Source: Nonomuraea solani (GTDB lineage Bacteria; Actinomycetota; Actinomycetes; Streptosporangiales; Streptosporangiaceae). From it: a stretch of DNA of 64,000 nucleotides. Both the position numbers and the translations under genes were made by a program. Shown here in pieces: positions 7,607 to 15,782 of the stretch. The stretch covers positions 1 through 64,000 of the forward strand of contig NZ_FNVT01000017.1 of NCBI RefSeq assembly GCF_900108335.1, in the 5' to 3' direction. The notes under the pieces are model-generated. The model was not told the origin of the DNA and made no database searches. It worked only from the letters and a program-made list of their open reading frames with translations. How positions within the stretch are numbered: the first letter of the stretch is position 1; each line of letters opens with the position of its first letter.

Positions 7607-8590
7607 GTGCTGATCGACGGTTATGACACCCTGCTGCTCGACCTCGACGGCGTGGTCTACCTGGGCAGTCATGCGGTGCCCGGGGCGCCGGAGGCGCTGG
7701 AGGAGGCGCAGCGGCATGGCGTACGGCTGGCGTACGTGACCAACAACGCCTCGCGCACACCGGCCGCGATCGCCGCCCACCTGCGAGAGCTCGGCGCGCC
7801 CGCCACGGCCGCCGACGTCGTGACCTCGGCGCAGGCCGCCGCGCGGCTGGTCGCGGAGAAGGTTGCGCCGGGCGCGAACGTGCTCGTGGTGGGCGGGTCC
7901 GGGTTGCGGCTGGCGCTACGGGATCAGGGGCTCCGGCCCGTATCGACGGCCGCCGAGTCGCCGGTCGCCGTGGTGCAGGGGATCGCGCCCGGATTGTCGT
8001 ACGGGCTGCTGTCGGAAGGGGCGCTGGCGGTGCGGCAGGGCGCTTTGTTCGTGGCGTCCAACGGCGACAGCACGATGCCGACCCGGCGGGGCGAACTGCC
8101 GGGGAACGGGTCCATGGTGCGGGTGATCGCCACCGCCACCGGGGTCGAGCCGATATATGCGGGCAAGCCCGATCCGCCGCTGCACCGGGAGTCGATGATC
8201 CGTACGGGCGCTCGGCGGCCCTTGGTCGTGGGCGATCGGCTGGACACCGACATCGAAGGGGCCTCCAACGCCGGGGTCGACAGCCTGCTGGTGCTCACCG
8301 GGGTGGCCACGCCGGCCGATGCGCTGATGGCGGAACCCCGGCATCGGCCCACGTACATCGGGGAGGATTTGGGGGCTCTGCTCCTGCCCTATCCCGAGGT
8401 GCGCGACGGCGCGTGCGGAGGATGGCAGGCGCGGTGGACGGACGGCGTGCTGCGTCTGGAAGGCGAGGGCGGCCGGATGGACGGACTGCGGGCGGCCTGC
8501 GACGCGGCCTGGACGGCGGCCGGTGACGGACGCCTGGAGGGGGAGGACGTGGTCAAGCCTGCCCTGGAGATGCTGGAGCGGGTCAGATGA
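7607..8590 (+). CDS. HAD-IIA sugar/glycerol-phosphate phosphatase
   Basis: Four HAD motifs are visible in 327 residues: motif I DLDGVVYLG near residue 12, motif II YVTNNAS near 44, the GKPDPPLH lysine (motif III) near 187, and motif IV GDRLDTDIEGA near 210. The cap insertion between II and III makes it subclass IIA (NagD/PGP-like). Its place in the tlyA-nadK-recN cluster matches Rv1692, shown to be a glycerol-3-phosphate phosphatase in M. tuberculosis; the same activity is likely but inferred. A C-terminal extension of about 80 residues follows the catalytic fold. GTG start with GGGAAGAGG upstream; the MerR-like palindrome sits 20 bp away. Confidence 0.88.
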   Translation: MLIDGYDTLLLDLDGVVYLGSHAVPGAPEALEEAQRHGVRLAYVTNNASRTPAAIAAHLRELGAPATAADVVTSAQAAARLVAEKVAPGANVLVVGGSGLRLALRDQGLRPVSTAAESPVAVVQGIAPGLSYGLLSEGALAVRQGALFVASNGDSTMPTRRGELPGNGSMVRVIATATGVEPIYAGKPDPPLHRESMIRTGARRPLVVGDRLDTDIEGASNAGVDSLLVLTGVATPADALMAEPRHRPTYIGEDLGALLLPYPEVRDGACGGWQARWTDGVLRLEGEGGRMDGLRAACDAAWTAAGDGRLEGEDVVKPALEMLERVR

Positions 8591-8683
8591 CGGGCCGTTG
8601 ATGGTGGTGAGGGTGGGTTTCGGGGATTCGTGAGCGGTGGTGCGAGAGGGCATCTCGGAGGGTTCCCGTGCCGTGTGAAGGGG

Positions 8684-9460
8684 TCAGGCGACGCGGTGGC
8701 TGGTCTGGCGGGTGAACTGCCAGGCGCCCACGGCCAGGAGCAGGGACGAGGCCAGGACGAGTACGCCCAAGGACACCGGCACCCCGCCGCTCCACCCCCG
8801 CAGCACCAGCAGCCGCATGGCCTCGATCGCGTACGTCAGCGGATTGGCCCGTGCCACCGCCTCCATCCACCCGGGCATCGCCGTCAGCGGGACGAACGCG
8901 TTGCTCATGAACAGCAGCGGCAGCGAGGCGAACCCGGTGACCGCGAAGAACGTACCGTGTGACGGCACCGCGCAGGCCAGTGCCATCGCGGCGGCCGTGA
9001 GCGCCAGCGTGAGGAGCGCGGTCGCCGCCAGGATCGCCAGCACCCCGAGCGGTCCCGACGCGGGCCGTACGCCCAGGGCGAGCGCCACGAGCAGGATCAC
9101 CAGCACCTGGGCCGAGTTCATGCCCACCTGGAACACGAACCGCGACACGATCAGCGAGCTGCGCCTGATCGGCATGCTGAGCAGTTTGTCCAAGTATCCG
9201 GTCTCCTTGTCGAACAGCAGCGGCATCGCCGCCGACACGCCGTTGCCGACCACCGTGAAGGCGATGATGCCGGGCACCGCGAACGCGATGTAGTCGCCCG
9301 TCCCCACCACCCGGGGATCGACCGCGCCCCCGAGGGCGCCAGCGAAGAACACCAGCCAGACGGCCGGTTGCAGCACGCTGAACAGCAGGTTCAGCCGCTC
9401 GCGAAGCATCATGAGCAGCCAGCGCCGGGAAAGGGCCAGCACCTCCTGAGACCACATCAT
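8684..9460 (-). CDS. ABC-2 type exporter permease
   Basis: This is a 258-residue membrane protein with about six hydrophobic helices: LLFSVLQPAVWLVFFAGAL, a helix at about residues 57-77, ILLVALALGV, LLTLALTAAAMALACAVP, FASLPLLFMSNAFVPL and LVLASSLLLAVGAW. The LFMSNAFVPLTAMPGWM stretch before the last helix is the ABC-2 family signature seen in DrrB-like transporters. Its ATG overlaps the ATPase stop codon by 4 nt (ATGA), so the two are translationally coupled. With the adjacent ATPase it should form an exporter for a hydrophobic compound or lipid. The substrate is unknown. Confidence 0.9.
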   Translation of the reverse strand: MMWSQEVLALSRRWLLMMLRERLNLLFSVLQPAVWLVFFAGALGGAVDPRVVGTGDYIAFAVPGIIAFTVVGNGVSAAMPLLFDKETGYLDKLLSMPIRRSSLIVSRFVFQVGMNSAQVLVILLVALALGVRPASGPLGVLAILAATALLTLALTAAAMALACAVPSHGTFFAVTGFASLPLLFMSNAFVPLTAMPGWMEAVARANPLTYAIEAMRLLVLRGWSGGVPVSLGVLVLASSLLLAVGAWQFTRQTSHRVA

Positions 9461-10221
9461 CCGGATTCCTCCCGCAGCGCGTGACCGGTGTGCCGGAGGA
9501 AGACCTCGTCGAGCGTGGCCACGCCGAGCGCCGCCTTCAGCTCGGCGGGCGTCCCGCCGACCACCTGCCGGCCGTGGTCGATGATCGTCAGCCGGTCGCA
9601 GAGGCGGTCGGCCTCGTCCATGTAGTTGGTCGCCAGCAGGACCGTCATGCCCTCGTCGCAGAGCGAGCGGATGTGGTCCCACATGTGGTGGCGCGACTGC
9701 ACGTCCAGGCCCAGTGTGGGCTCGTCGAGGATGAGCAGCTCGGGCTGGTGCAGCAGCCCGCAGGCCAGATCGAGGCGCTTCTGCATGCCGCCGGAGTATT
9801 CCTGGACGAGCCGGTCGGCGCTCTCCGACAGGCCCACCAGCTCCAATACCTCGCCGACCCGGGCCTTCAGACGCCGCCTCGGTACGTGGTAGAGGGCCGC
9901 CTCGATCTCGGCCTTCTCCCGCCCCGTCAGCAGGTAGTAGCCCATGGGGGAGACCTGCTGCATCACGTACCCGATGCGGCGGCGTACCTCCCCCGCCGAC
10001 CGCACCACGTCGAACCCGCACACCCGCGCCGTGCCCCCGCTCGGCGGCAGCAGCGTGGACAACATCCTGATCGTGGTCGTCTTGCCCGCCCCGTTCGGCC
10101 CGAGCAGACCGAAGATCTCCCCGGGCGCGATCGCCAGGGCCAGGCCGTCGACGGCGCGATGGTCGCCGAAGGCGCGGCTCAGGCGTTCGCTGTCGATGAT
10201 CAGACCCATTTGTTCGCCCAT
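9457..10221 (-). CDS. DrrA-like ABC transporter ATP-binding protein
   Basis: In 254 residues the full nucleotide-binding set is present: Walker A GPNGAGKTT near residue 41, the Q-loop VMQQ, signature YSGGMQKR near 143, Walker B LLILDEPT near 163, and a switch region LLATNYMDEADRL with Asn replacing the usual switch His. It is first gene of a two-gene operon with the permease. The CAT complement at 10221 directly follows an AT-rich palindromic promoter region with no clear Shine-Dalgarno, so the mRNA may be leaderless; a second ATG lies at 10209. Drug-resistance or lipid export is the usual role of this subfamily. Confidence 0.9.
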   Translation of the reverse strand: MGEQMGLIIDSERLSRAFGDHRAVDGLALAIAPGEIFGLLGPNGAGKTTTIRMLSTLLPPSGGTARVCGFDVVRSAGEVRRRIGYVMQQVSPMGYYLLTGREKAEIEAALYHVPRRRLKARVGEVLELVGLSESADRLVQEYSGGMQKRLDLACGLLHQPELLILDEPTLGLDVQSRHHMWDHIRSLCDEGMTVLLATNYMDEADRLCDRLTIIDHGRQVVGGTPAELKAALGVATLDEVFLRHTGHALREESG

Positions 10222-10258
10222 CGCCTAATAGTTAACGTTCTCATTAAATAACTAGGCG
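10222..10258 (-). promoter_or_regulatory. Palindromic promoter/operator region of the ABC operon
   Basis: Nested inverted repeats flank this 37-bp AT-rich segment: CGCCTA (10222-10227) with TAGGCG (10253-10258), and TAGTTA (10229-10234) with TAACTA (10249-10254). The core contains AACGTTCTCATT, one side of an AATGAGAACGTTCTCATT-like TetR palindrome. TAACTA on the minus strand sits where a -10 of a leaderless transcript would be. No regulator gene is adjacent. Confidence 0.5.
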
Positions 10259-10280
10259 ACGGAACGGGTCAACGGGTCCC

Positions 10281-10628
10281 TCAGATGAGCCGGCGCAGGC
10301 GCAGCAGGTCGCCGAAGCTCGCGTCGATCTTCACCCGGCCTCCGAGCAGCGCCCGCGCCAGGTCGAGCTCCCCGTCGACCAGCGCGACCAGGTCGTCGCT
10401 CGCGATCGTGAGCTTGACGTCGGCGGACTTGCCGTCCGGCGGCGGCTCCTCCGTGAACGGCTCGAGCCCCCCGTGGTGCAGCCGGCCGTAGAAGATCACG
10501 TCGAGGTCGGACACCCGGGCGCTGACCGTGCGCTCGACCACGTGCTTGGCACGGTCCTCCTCGTCGATCTCATCGAACTGGGCGACGAGCTTGGCCAATG
10601 CCGCCCGGCACTCCTCGACGCTTGCCAT
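10281..10628 (-). CDS. SCP2 sterol-carrier-domain protein
   Basis: The 115 residues fit a single SCP2 fold: a beta-strand rich half (VVERTVSARVSDLDVIFYGRL, taken in part), then KSADVKLTIASDDLVALVDG and LDLARALLGGRVKIDASFGD, matching the SCP2 ending in which a loading helix precedes GRVKIDGS-like sequence and LRL. Such proteins bind lipids in a hydrophobic tunnel, and in actinomycetes many are stand-alone with unknown ligand. The ATG at 10628 is chosen because AGGA lies 8 nt upstream; an upstream ATG at 10637 is possible. It is divergent from the small gene preceding tlyA. Confidence 0.82.
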   Translation of the reverse strand: MASVEECRAALAKLVAQFDEIDEEDRAKHVVERTVSARVSDLDVIFYGRLHHGGLEPFTEEPPPDGKSADVKLTIASDDLVALVDGELDLARALLGGRVKIDASFGDLLRLRRLI

Positions 10629-10754
10629 GATGCGCATCCTTTCTTCCCTTTGCGGACGGTAGCGTTCCACATCACTAGCACCCCCGTATGAGCTTCAACG
10701 AGTGACACGCCTGCCAAGGTCCCGGGTGCTCGCGGGAGGCGTTACGGTCGAGTC

Positions 10755-10970
10755 ATGACTGAGGTTCCGGAGGAGACCGGCGATGAGCGGGTCGACGCCA
10801 TCGTGGCCGGCCTCGGAGGGCTGGGCGAGCTGCCGGTGAGCGAGCACGTCGCACGCTTCGACCAGGCGTTCTCCGGGCTGGAGAGCACGCTCGCCGCCGC
10901 CGACGAGGCCGTGCCCGAGATCGTGCCCGAGGTCGTGCGGGCCACGCCCGAGGCCGTGGACGGCCGGTGA
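10755..10970 (+). CDS. Small conserved acidic protein ahead of tlyA
   Basis: This 71-residue, Glu/Val-rich protein (EETGDERVDAIVAGLGGLGE, then SEHVARFDQAFSGLESTL) occupies the position of Rv1693 in the M. tuberculosis cluster, a small protein without assigned function. Its TGA overlaps the GTG of tlyA by 4 nt, so translation is coupled. The central HVARFDQAF..LE stretch could form one amphipathic helix. No domain is recognised. The coupling and conserved position argue that the frame is real. Confidence 0.7.
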   Translation: MTEVPEETGDERVDAIVAGLGGLGELPVSEHVARFDQAFSGLESTLAAADEAVPEIVPEVVRATPEAVDGR

Positions 10971-11779
10971 GCCGCAGGATCCGCCTGGACAGCGAGCTCG
11001 TACGCCGCGGCCTGGCCCGATCGCGTGAACAGGCCGCCCAGCTCATCGAGGGCGGCCGGGTCAGCGTCGGAGGCCAGCAGGCCCGCAAGCCCGCCACCCA
11101 GGTCGAGACCGCCTCCGCCATCGTCGTGGCCGCCTCGGAGGACGGGCCCGACTATGTTTCGCGCGGAGCGCACAAACTGCTCGGCGCGCTGGAGACGTTC
11201 ACGAACCTGTCGGTGGAGGGCCGCCGCTGCCTCGACGCGGGCGCCTCCACGGGCGGGTTCACCGACGTGCTGCTGCGCCGCGGCGCGGCCCACGTGCTCG
11301 CCGTGGACGTCGGTTACGGCCAGCTCGCCTGGTCGCTGCGTACCGACGAGAAGGTGACGGTGATGGAGCGCGTCAACGTACGCGACCTCACCTCCGAGAT
11401 GGTCGGCGAGCCGCCCACGCTGATCGTGGGCGACCTGTCGTTCATCTCGCTCAGGCTCGTGCTGCCCGCGCTGGCCGCGGTCGCCGCGCCGCGCGCCGAT
11501 TTCGTGATGTTGGTGAAACCGCAGTTCGAGGTGGGCAAGGACCTGGTCGGGGCGGGCGGGGTCGTCCGTGATCCGGCGCTGCGGGCCGGCTCGGTGCGCG
11601 ACGCCGCGGCCAAGGCCGGGGAGCTGGGGCTGACGGTCCGTGGAGTGACCGCCAGCCCGCTGCCCGGACCGTCGGGAAATGTGGAATATCTGCTCTGGCT
11701 GGGCAAGGGAGAGGGCGAGCCGCCGGTCGCCGACCTCGAAGGCGAGATCCAGCGTGCCGTCACGGAAGGGCCGCAATGA
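10967..11779 (+). CDS. tlyA: TlyA, 16S/23S rRNA 2'-O-methyltransferase
   Basis: The 270-residue protein has an N-terminal S4 RNA-binding domain (residues 4-60: LDSELVRRGLARSREQA..LIEGGRVSVGG), then a Rossmann methyltransferase with the SAM motif LDAGASTGGFTDVLL near 90, VDVGYGQLAW, GDLSFISLR near 152 and MLVKPQFEVGKD near 180. These are the hallmarks of TlyA, which in mycobacteria methylates 16S C1409 and 23S C1920 and whose loss gives capreomycin resistance. The GTG start overlaps the preceding small gene and its stop overlaps nadK (ATGA), so the three are one translationally coupled unit. Confidence 0.95.
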   Translation: MSRRIRLDSELVRRGLARSREQAAQLIEGGRVSVGGQQARKPATQVETASAIVVAASEDGPDYVSRGAHKLLGALETFTNLSVEGRRCLDAGASTGGFTDVLLRRGAAHVLAVDVGYGQLAWSLRTDEKVTVMERVNVRDLTSEMVGEPPTLIVGDLSFISLRLVLPALAAVAAPRADFVMLVKPQFEVGKDLVGAGGVVRDPALRAGSVRDAAAKAGELGLTVRGVTASPLPGPSGNVEYLLWLGKGEGEPPVADLEGEIQRAVTEGPQ

Positions 11780-12675
11780 ACCGGACCGTCCTGGTCGCCG
11801 TACACACCGGGCGTGGCGCCGCCGTCGACAGCGCCCGGCTGGTCATCGCCCGGCTGGTCGACGCCGGCATCACCGTCAGGATCCTTGACGCCGAGGCCGA
11901 GGAGATCGGCTGCGCGGGGGCACAGTCCGTCCCGGCCGATCCGAGCGCCGCCAAGGACGCCGAGGTCATGATCGTGCTCGGCGGCGACGGATCGCTGCTG
12001 CGTGCGGCCGAGCTGGCCAAGCCCGCGGGCACACCGCTGCTGGGGGTCAATCTCGGGCATGTCGGGTTCCTGGCCGAGGCCGAGGTCGCCGACCTGGCGG
12101 CGGCGGTCGACAGCGTCGTGGCGGGGCGTTACGACGTCGAGGAGCGCATGACCATCGATGTTCTCGCCCGGCAGAACGGGCGCGTCCTGGCGGACACGTG
12201 GGCGCTCAACGAGGCCAGCGTCGAAAAGCAGGAGCGCATGCTCGAAGTGGTCGCCGAGATCGACGGCAGGCCGCTGTCGCGGTGGGGCTGCGACGGCGTG
12301 ATCTGCGCCACCCCGACGGGCTCGACCGCGTACGCGTTCTCCGCCGGTGGCCCCGTGGTGTGGCCGGAGGTGGAGGCGCTGCTCATGGTGCCCAACAGCG
12401 CGCACGCGCTGTTCGCCAGGCCGCTGGTGGTCTCGCCACGCTCCACGCTGGCCGTCGAGATCCTGCCGGACACCCCTGGCGGGGTCCTGTGGTGTGACGG
12501 GCGGCGCAGGTTCGACCTGCCGTCGGGGACGCGGGTCGAGGTGCGCAGGGGCTCCGAGCCCGTCCGCCTGGCCCGCCTGCACGGGGTCGAGAGCAGTGGC
12601 GCGCCGTTCACCGACAGGTTGGTGGCCAAGTTCGAGCTACCTGTTCAGGGGTGGCGCGGAAGGGTGCGACCCTGA
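11776..12675 (+). CDS. nadK: NAD kinase
   Basis: In 299 residues the NAD-kinase signatures are clear: VLGGDGSLLRAAELA (GGDG) near residue 74, GVNLGHVGFLAEAE near 94, the catalytic/NAD-binding WALNEASVEK near 140, and CATPTGSTAYAFSAGGPVV near 178. The enzyme makes NADP from NAD with ATP or polyphosphate. It overlaps tlyA by 4 nt. Together with the downstream pentose-phosphate operon, the window encodes both NADP synthesis and its main reductive pathway, although the loci are about 40 kb apart. Confidence 0.95.
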   Translation: MNRTVLVAVHTGRGAAVDSARLVIARLVDAGITVRILDAEAEEIGCAGAQSVPADPSAAKDAEVMIVLGGDGSLLRAAELAKPAGTPLLGVNLGHVGFLAEAEVADLAAAVDSVVAGRYDVEERMTIDVLARQNGRVLADTWALNEASVEKQERMLEVVAEIDGRPLSRWGCDGVICATPTGSTAYAFSAGGPVVWPEVEALLMVPNSAHALFARPLVVSPRSTLAVEILPDTPGGVLWCDGRRRFDLPSGTRVEVRRGSEPVRLARLHGVESSGAPFTDRLVAKFELPVQGWRGRVRP

Positions 12676-12802
12676 GTGAATGAGGGGCAGAGCGCGTAGG
12701 ATCACCTGGGCATGACGGACCGTCCCCAGCGGCCCGTCGCGGGCCGCGAGGTCCGCGCTCAGAGGTGTGACCATCGGACATGGCAGTGAACGGGAGTGGG
12801 CA

Positions 12803-14512
12803 GTGCGACCCAGGGTCGAGGAGGTCCGCATCCAGGGGCTCGGCGTCATCGACGAGGCCGTGCTCGAGCTTTCGCCGGGCTTCAACGTGGTCACCGGCGA
12901 GACCGGCGCGGGCAAGACGATGGTCGTCACCGGGCTCGGGCTGCTGTTCGGCGGCCGGGGCGATCCTTCGCGCATCCGCCCGGGAGCGGAGCGGGCGACC
13001 GTCGAGGGCACGCTGGTCATCGAGCCGGGCGGGCGCGTCGCCCAGCAGGTCGAGGACATCGGGGGCGAGATCGAGGACGGCGAGCTGATCATCTCGCGGG
13101 CCGTCTCGGCCGAGGGCAGGTCCAGGGCGTGGCTCGGAGGGCGCACGGTGCCCGTCGGCACGCTGACCTACCTGGCCGACGACCTGGTGGCGGTGCACGG
13201 GCAGATGGATCAGCAGCGGCTGCTGCAGTCGGGCAGGCAGCGGGCCGCGCTCGACCGCTACGCCGGCAACAAGCTGGTCAAGCCGCTGCGGGCCTACTCG
13301 CAGGCGTACAAACGGCACAAGCAGGTCGGCGCGTTGCTCGACGAGCTGACCACCAGGGCCAGGGAGCGGGCGCAGGAGGCCGACATGCTCCGGTTCGGCC
13401 TGGAGGAGATCGAGAAGGTCGATCCCAAGCCGGGCGAGGACATCGAGCTGCGTTCTGAGGAGGAGCGGCTCTCGCACGCCGACGCGCTGCGCAGTGCCGC
13501 GACGACCGCGCACACGGCGCTGCTCGGCGACCCGATGGAGGCCGCGGGCAGCCCGCACGACGTGATCTCCCTGCTCGGCGAGGCGCGGTCGGCCGTCGAG
13601 ACGGTCCGCGACTACGACACCCAATTGGCCGGCGTGGCCGACCGGCTGGCCGAGGCCGGCTATCTGATCTCCGACGTGGCCACCGATCTGGCGGCGTACG
13701 CGGAGTCGATCGAGGCCGATCCGGCGCGGCTGGCGGCCGTACAGGAACGCCGCTCCGTGCTGTCCAGCCTGATCCGGAAATATGCGGAGGACAGCGCCGG
13801 TGTCCTGGCCTGGGCGCAGCAGTCCGCCGGCCGGCTGGCCGAGCTCGAAGGCGACGACGAGCGCATCGGCGAGCTGACTCGCGAATTCGAAGAGCTGACC
13901 GCCCGCCTCACCGAGCTGGCCGACGAGCTCACGGGGGTGCGCGAGGCCGCCGCCGAGCGGTTCGGGCACGCGGTGACCGAGGAGCTGACCGCGCTGGCCA
14001 TGCCGCACGCCAGGGTCGTCGTCCAGCTCACCCAGAGCGCCGAGTTCGGCCCTGAGGGCCGCGACGAGGTGGAGCTGCGCATGGCCGCGCATCCCGCCGC
14101 GCCGCCCCTCCCGCTCAACAAGGGCGCCTCCGGGGGTGAGCTGAGCCGGGTGATGCTCGCGATCGAGGTGGTCTTCGCCGGTGCGGATCCGGTGCCGACG
14201 TTCGTGTTCGACGAGGTCGACGCGGGGGTCGGCGGAAAGGCCGCCGTGGAGATCGGGCGCAGGCTGGCCCGGCTGGCCCGTACCGCGCAGGTGATAGTGG
14301 TCACACATCTGCCGCAGGTCGCGGCGTTCGCCGACCAGCATCTCGTGGTCGAGAAGGCGAGCGACGGCAGCGTCGTGCGCAGCGGCGTCGTCACCCTCAA
14401 CCACGAGGGCCGCGTACGCGAGCTGTCTCGCATGCTGGCCGGACTCGAAGACTCCGAACTTGGCCGCGCGCACGCCGAAGAACTGCTGGGTCTCGCGGCC
14501 GCCGACAGGTGA
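12803..14512 (+). CDS. recN: DNA repair protein RecN
   Basis: RecN is an SMC-like ATPase acting early in double-strand break repair. This 569-residue product begins RPRVEEVRIQGLGVIDEAVL and carries Walker A VVTGETGAGKTMVV near residue 35, long helical coiled-coil segments (about 150-400), the signature LNKGASGGELSRVMLAIE near 445 and Walker B PTFVFDEVDAGVGGKAA near 470. I prefer the GTG at 12803 because GGGAG precedes it by about 7 nt; a GTG at 12767 in the same frame has no well-spaced ribosome site. A 25-codon open frame (12712-12789) overlaps upstream. No LexA-type TCGAAC/GTTCGA box was found. Confidence 0.93.
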   Translation: MRPRVEEVRIQGLGVIDEAVLELSPGFNVVTGETGAGKTMVVTGLGLLFGGRGDPSRIRPGAERATVEGTLVIEPGGRVAQQVEDIGGEIEDGELIISRAVSAEGRSRAWLGGRTVPVGTLTYLADDLVAVHGQMDQQRLLQSGRQRAALDRYAGNKLVKPLRAYSQAYKRHKQVGALLDELTTRARERAQEADMLRFGLEEIEKVDPKPGEDIELRSEEERLSHADALRSAATTAHTALLGDPMEAAGSPHDVISLLGEARSAVETVRDYDTQLAGVADRLAEAGYLISDVATDLAAYAESIEADPARLAAVQERRSVLSSLIRKYAEDSAGVLAWAQQSAGRLAELEGDDERIGELTREFEELTARLTELADELTGVREAAAERFGHAVTEELTALAMPHARVVVQLTQSAEFGPEGRDEVELRMAAHPAAPPLPLNKGASGGELSRVMLAIEVVFAGADPVPTFVFDEVDAGVGGKAAVEIGRRLARLARTAQVIVVTHLPQVAAFADQHLVVEKASDGSVVRSGVVTLNHEGRVRELSRMLAGLEDSELGRAHAEELLGLAAADR

Positions 14513-14585
14513 TCCTGGGTGACATAGCGGACACGCCGCGTCATGCGTGGCCCCTGCGCTGTTTCGCTCTGGCAGGATGGTCTTG

Positions 14586-15782
14586 ATGAAGGTTCCGGGA
14601 AACAGATTGCCGGGCCTCCGCGGTAGGAAGGTCGGAGACCTTCCCGGTGTAACGGCAGTGGCGAGAATCGACCGGCGTACCAAGAGGCTGACAAAACGCC
14701 TCCAGCCTGGAGAAGTTGCGATTATCGACCATGTTGACGTAGACCGGGTCAGCGCGGAGGCACTCGTCGCGTGCGGTGCGGCGGCCGTGGTCAATGTGGC
14801 CTCGGGCATCAGCGGCCGCTACCCCAACCTGGGGCCACAGATTTTGCTGGAAGCCGGGGTGCCGTTCGTCGACAACGCCAACCCGGAGCTGTTCGAGCGG
14901 GTCAAGGACGGCGACGTCGTCCGGATCTGCGAGGGCGTCGTCTACCTCGACGACGACGTGGTCGGCAAGGGTGAGGAGCAGTCCACCGAGGCCGTCGAGG
15001 CCGCCATGGCCGAGGCACGCGCCGGGCTGGCCGTCCAGATCGAGGCTTTCGCCGTCAACACGATGGAGTACGTTCGTGGTGAGGGCAAGCTTCTCATCGA
15101 TGGAGTCGGCGTGCCTGAGATCCGCACCCCCATGGAGGGCAGACATGTCCTCATCGTGGTGCGCGGCTATCACTACAAGGAAGACATCGCGACCCTGCGC
15201 CCGTACATCCGCGAATACCGCCCCGTGCTGGTCGGCGTCGACGGCGGCGCCGACGCGCTCCTGGAGGCCGGCTACCTGCCCGACGTGATCGTCGGCGACT
15301 TCGACTCGGTCTCCACCAAGGCCCTGACCTGCGGCGCCGAGCTCGTCGTACACGCCTACCGCGATGGCAGGGCGCCCGGCCTCGAGCGCGTGCACCAGCT
15401 CGGCCGCGAAGCGGTGATCTTCCCCGCCACCGGCACCAGCGAGGACATCGCGATGCTCCTGGCCGATGACAAGGGGGCCGAGCTCATCGTCGCCGTCGGC
15501 ACCCACGGCACGCTGGAGGAGTTCCTCGACAAGGGGCGCTCCGGCATGGCCAGCACCTTCCTCACCCGGCTGATCATCGGCAGCAAGCTCATCGACGCCA
15601 AGGGCGTCAGCAGGCTCTACCGCAGCCGCATCACCACCTCCCAGCTGCTCCTGCTGGTGATCACCGCGCTGATCACCATGGGGGTCGCGCTCGTCAGCTC
15701 GCCGCTAGGCAAGACCTGGCTGAACGGCGTGCAAGACTTCTGGAACGCCTTCATCTTCTGGCTGGTCGGACTCTTCTCGTGA
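14586..15782 (+). CDS. steA: SteA, cytokinetic-ring-associated protein
   Basis: The 398-residue protein matches the actinobacterial SteA/Rv1697 family: an N-terminal region with VARIDRRTKRLTKRL and NVASGISGRYPNLGP, a thiamin-pyrophosphokinase-like fold containing LVGVDGGADALLEAGY and VGDFDSVS near residue 235, and a C-terminal hydrophobic helix (TSQLLLLVITALITMGVAL, 355-373) plus a terminal aromatic segment. In Corynebacterium glutamicum SteA with SteB affects the cell-division septum. ATG at 14586 follows AGGATGG. It is coupled to steB by a GTGA overlap. Confidence 0.9.
   Translation: MKVPGNRLPGLRGRKVGDLPGVTAVARIDRRTKRLTKRLQPGEVAIIDHVDVDRVSAEALVACGAAAVVNVASGISGRYPNLGPQILLEAGVPFVDNANPELFERVKDGDVVRICEGVVYLDDDVVGKGEEQSTEAVEAAMAEARAGLAVQIEAFAVNTMEYVRGEGKLLIDGVGVPEIRTPMEGRHVLIVVRGYHYKEDIATLRPYIREYRPVLVGVDGGADALLEAGYLPDVIVGDFDSVSTKALTCGAELVVHAYRDGRAPGLERVHQLGREAVIFPATGTSEDIAMLLADDKGAELIVAVGTHGTLEEFLDKGRSGMASTFLTRLIIGSKLIDAKGVSRLYRSRITTSQLLLLVITALITMGVALVSSPLGKTWLNGVQDFWNAFIFWLVGLFS

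Noticed and set aside
12712-12789. A 25-codon upstream open frame before recN that could be a leader peptide
   Set aside because: No clear ribosome site or attenuator hairpin; it overlaps plausible 5' leader by chance-level length.
12608-14809. A 733-codon open frame antisense to recN
   Set aside because: Same GC-rich shadow effect; recN motifs are complete on the plus strand.
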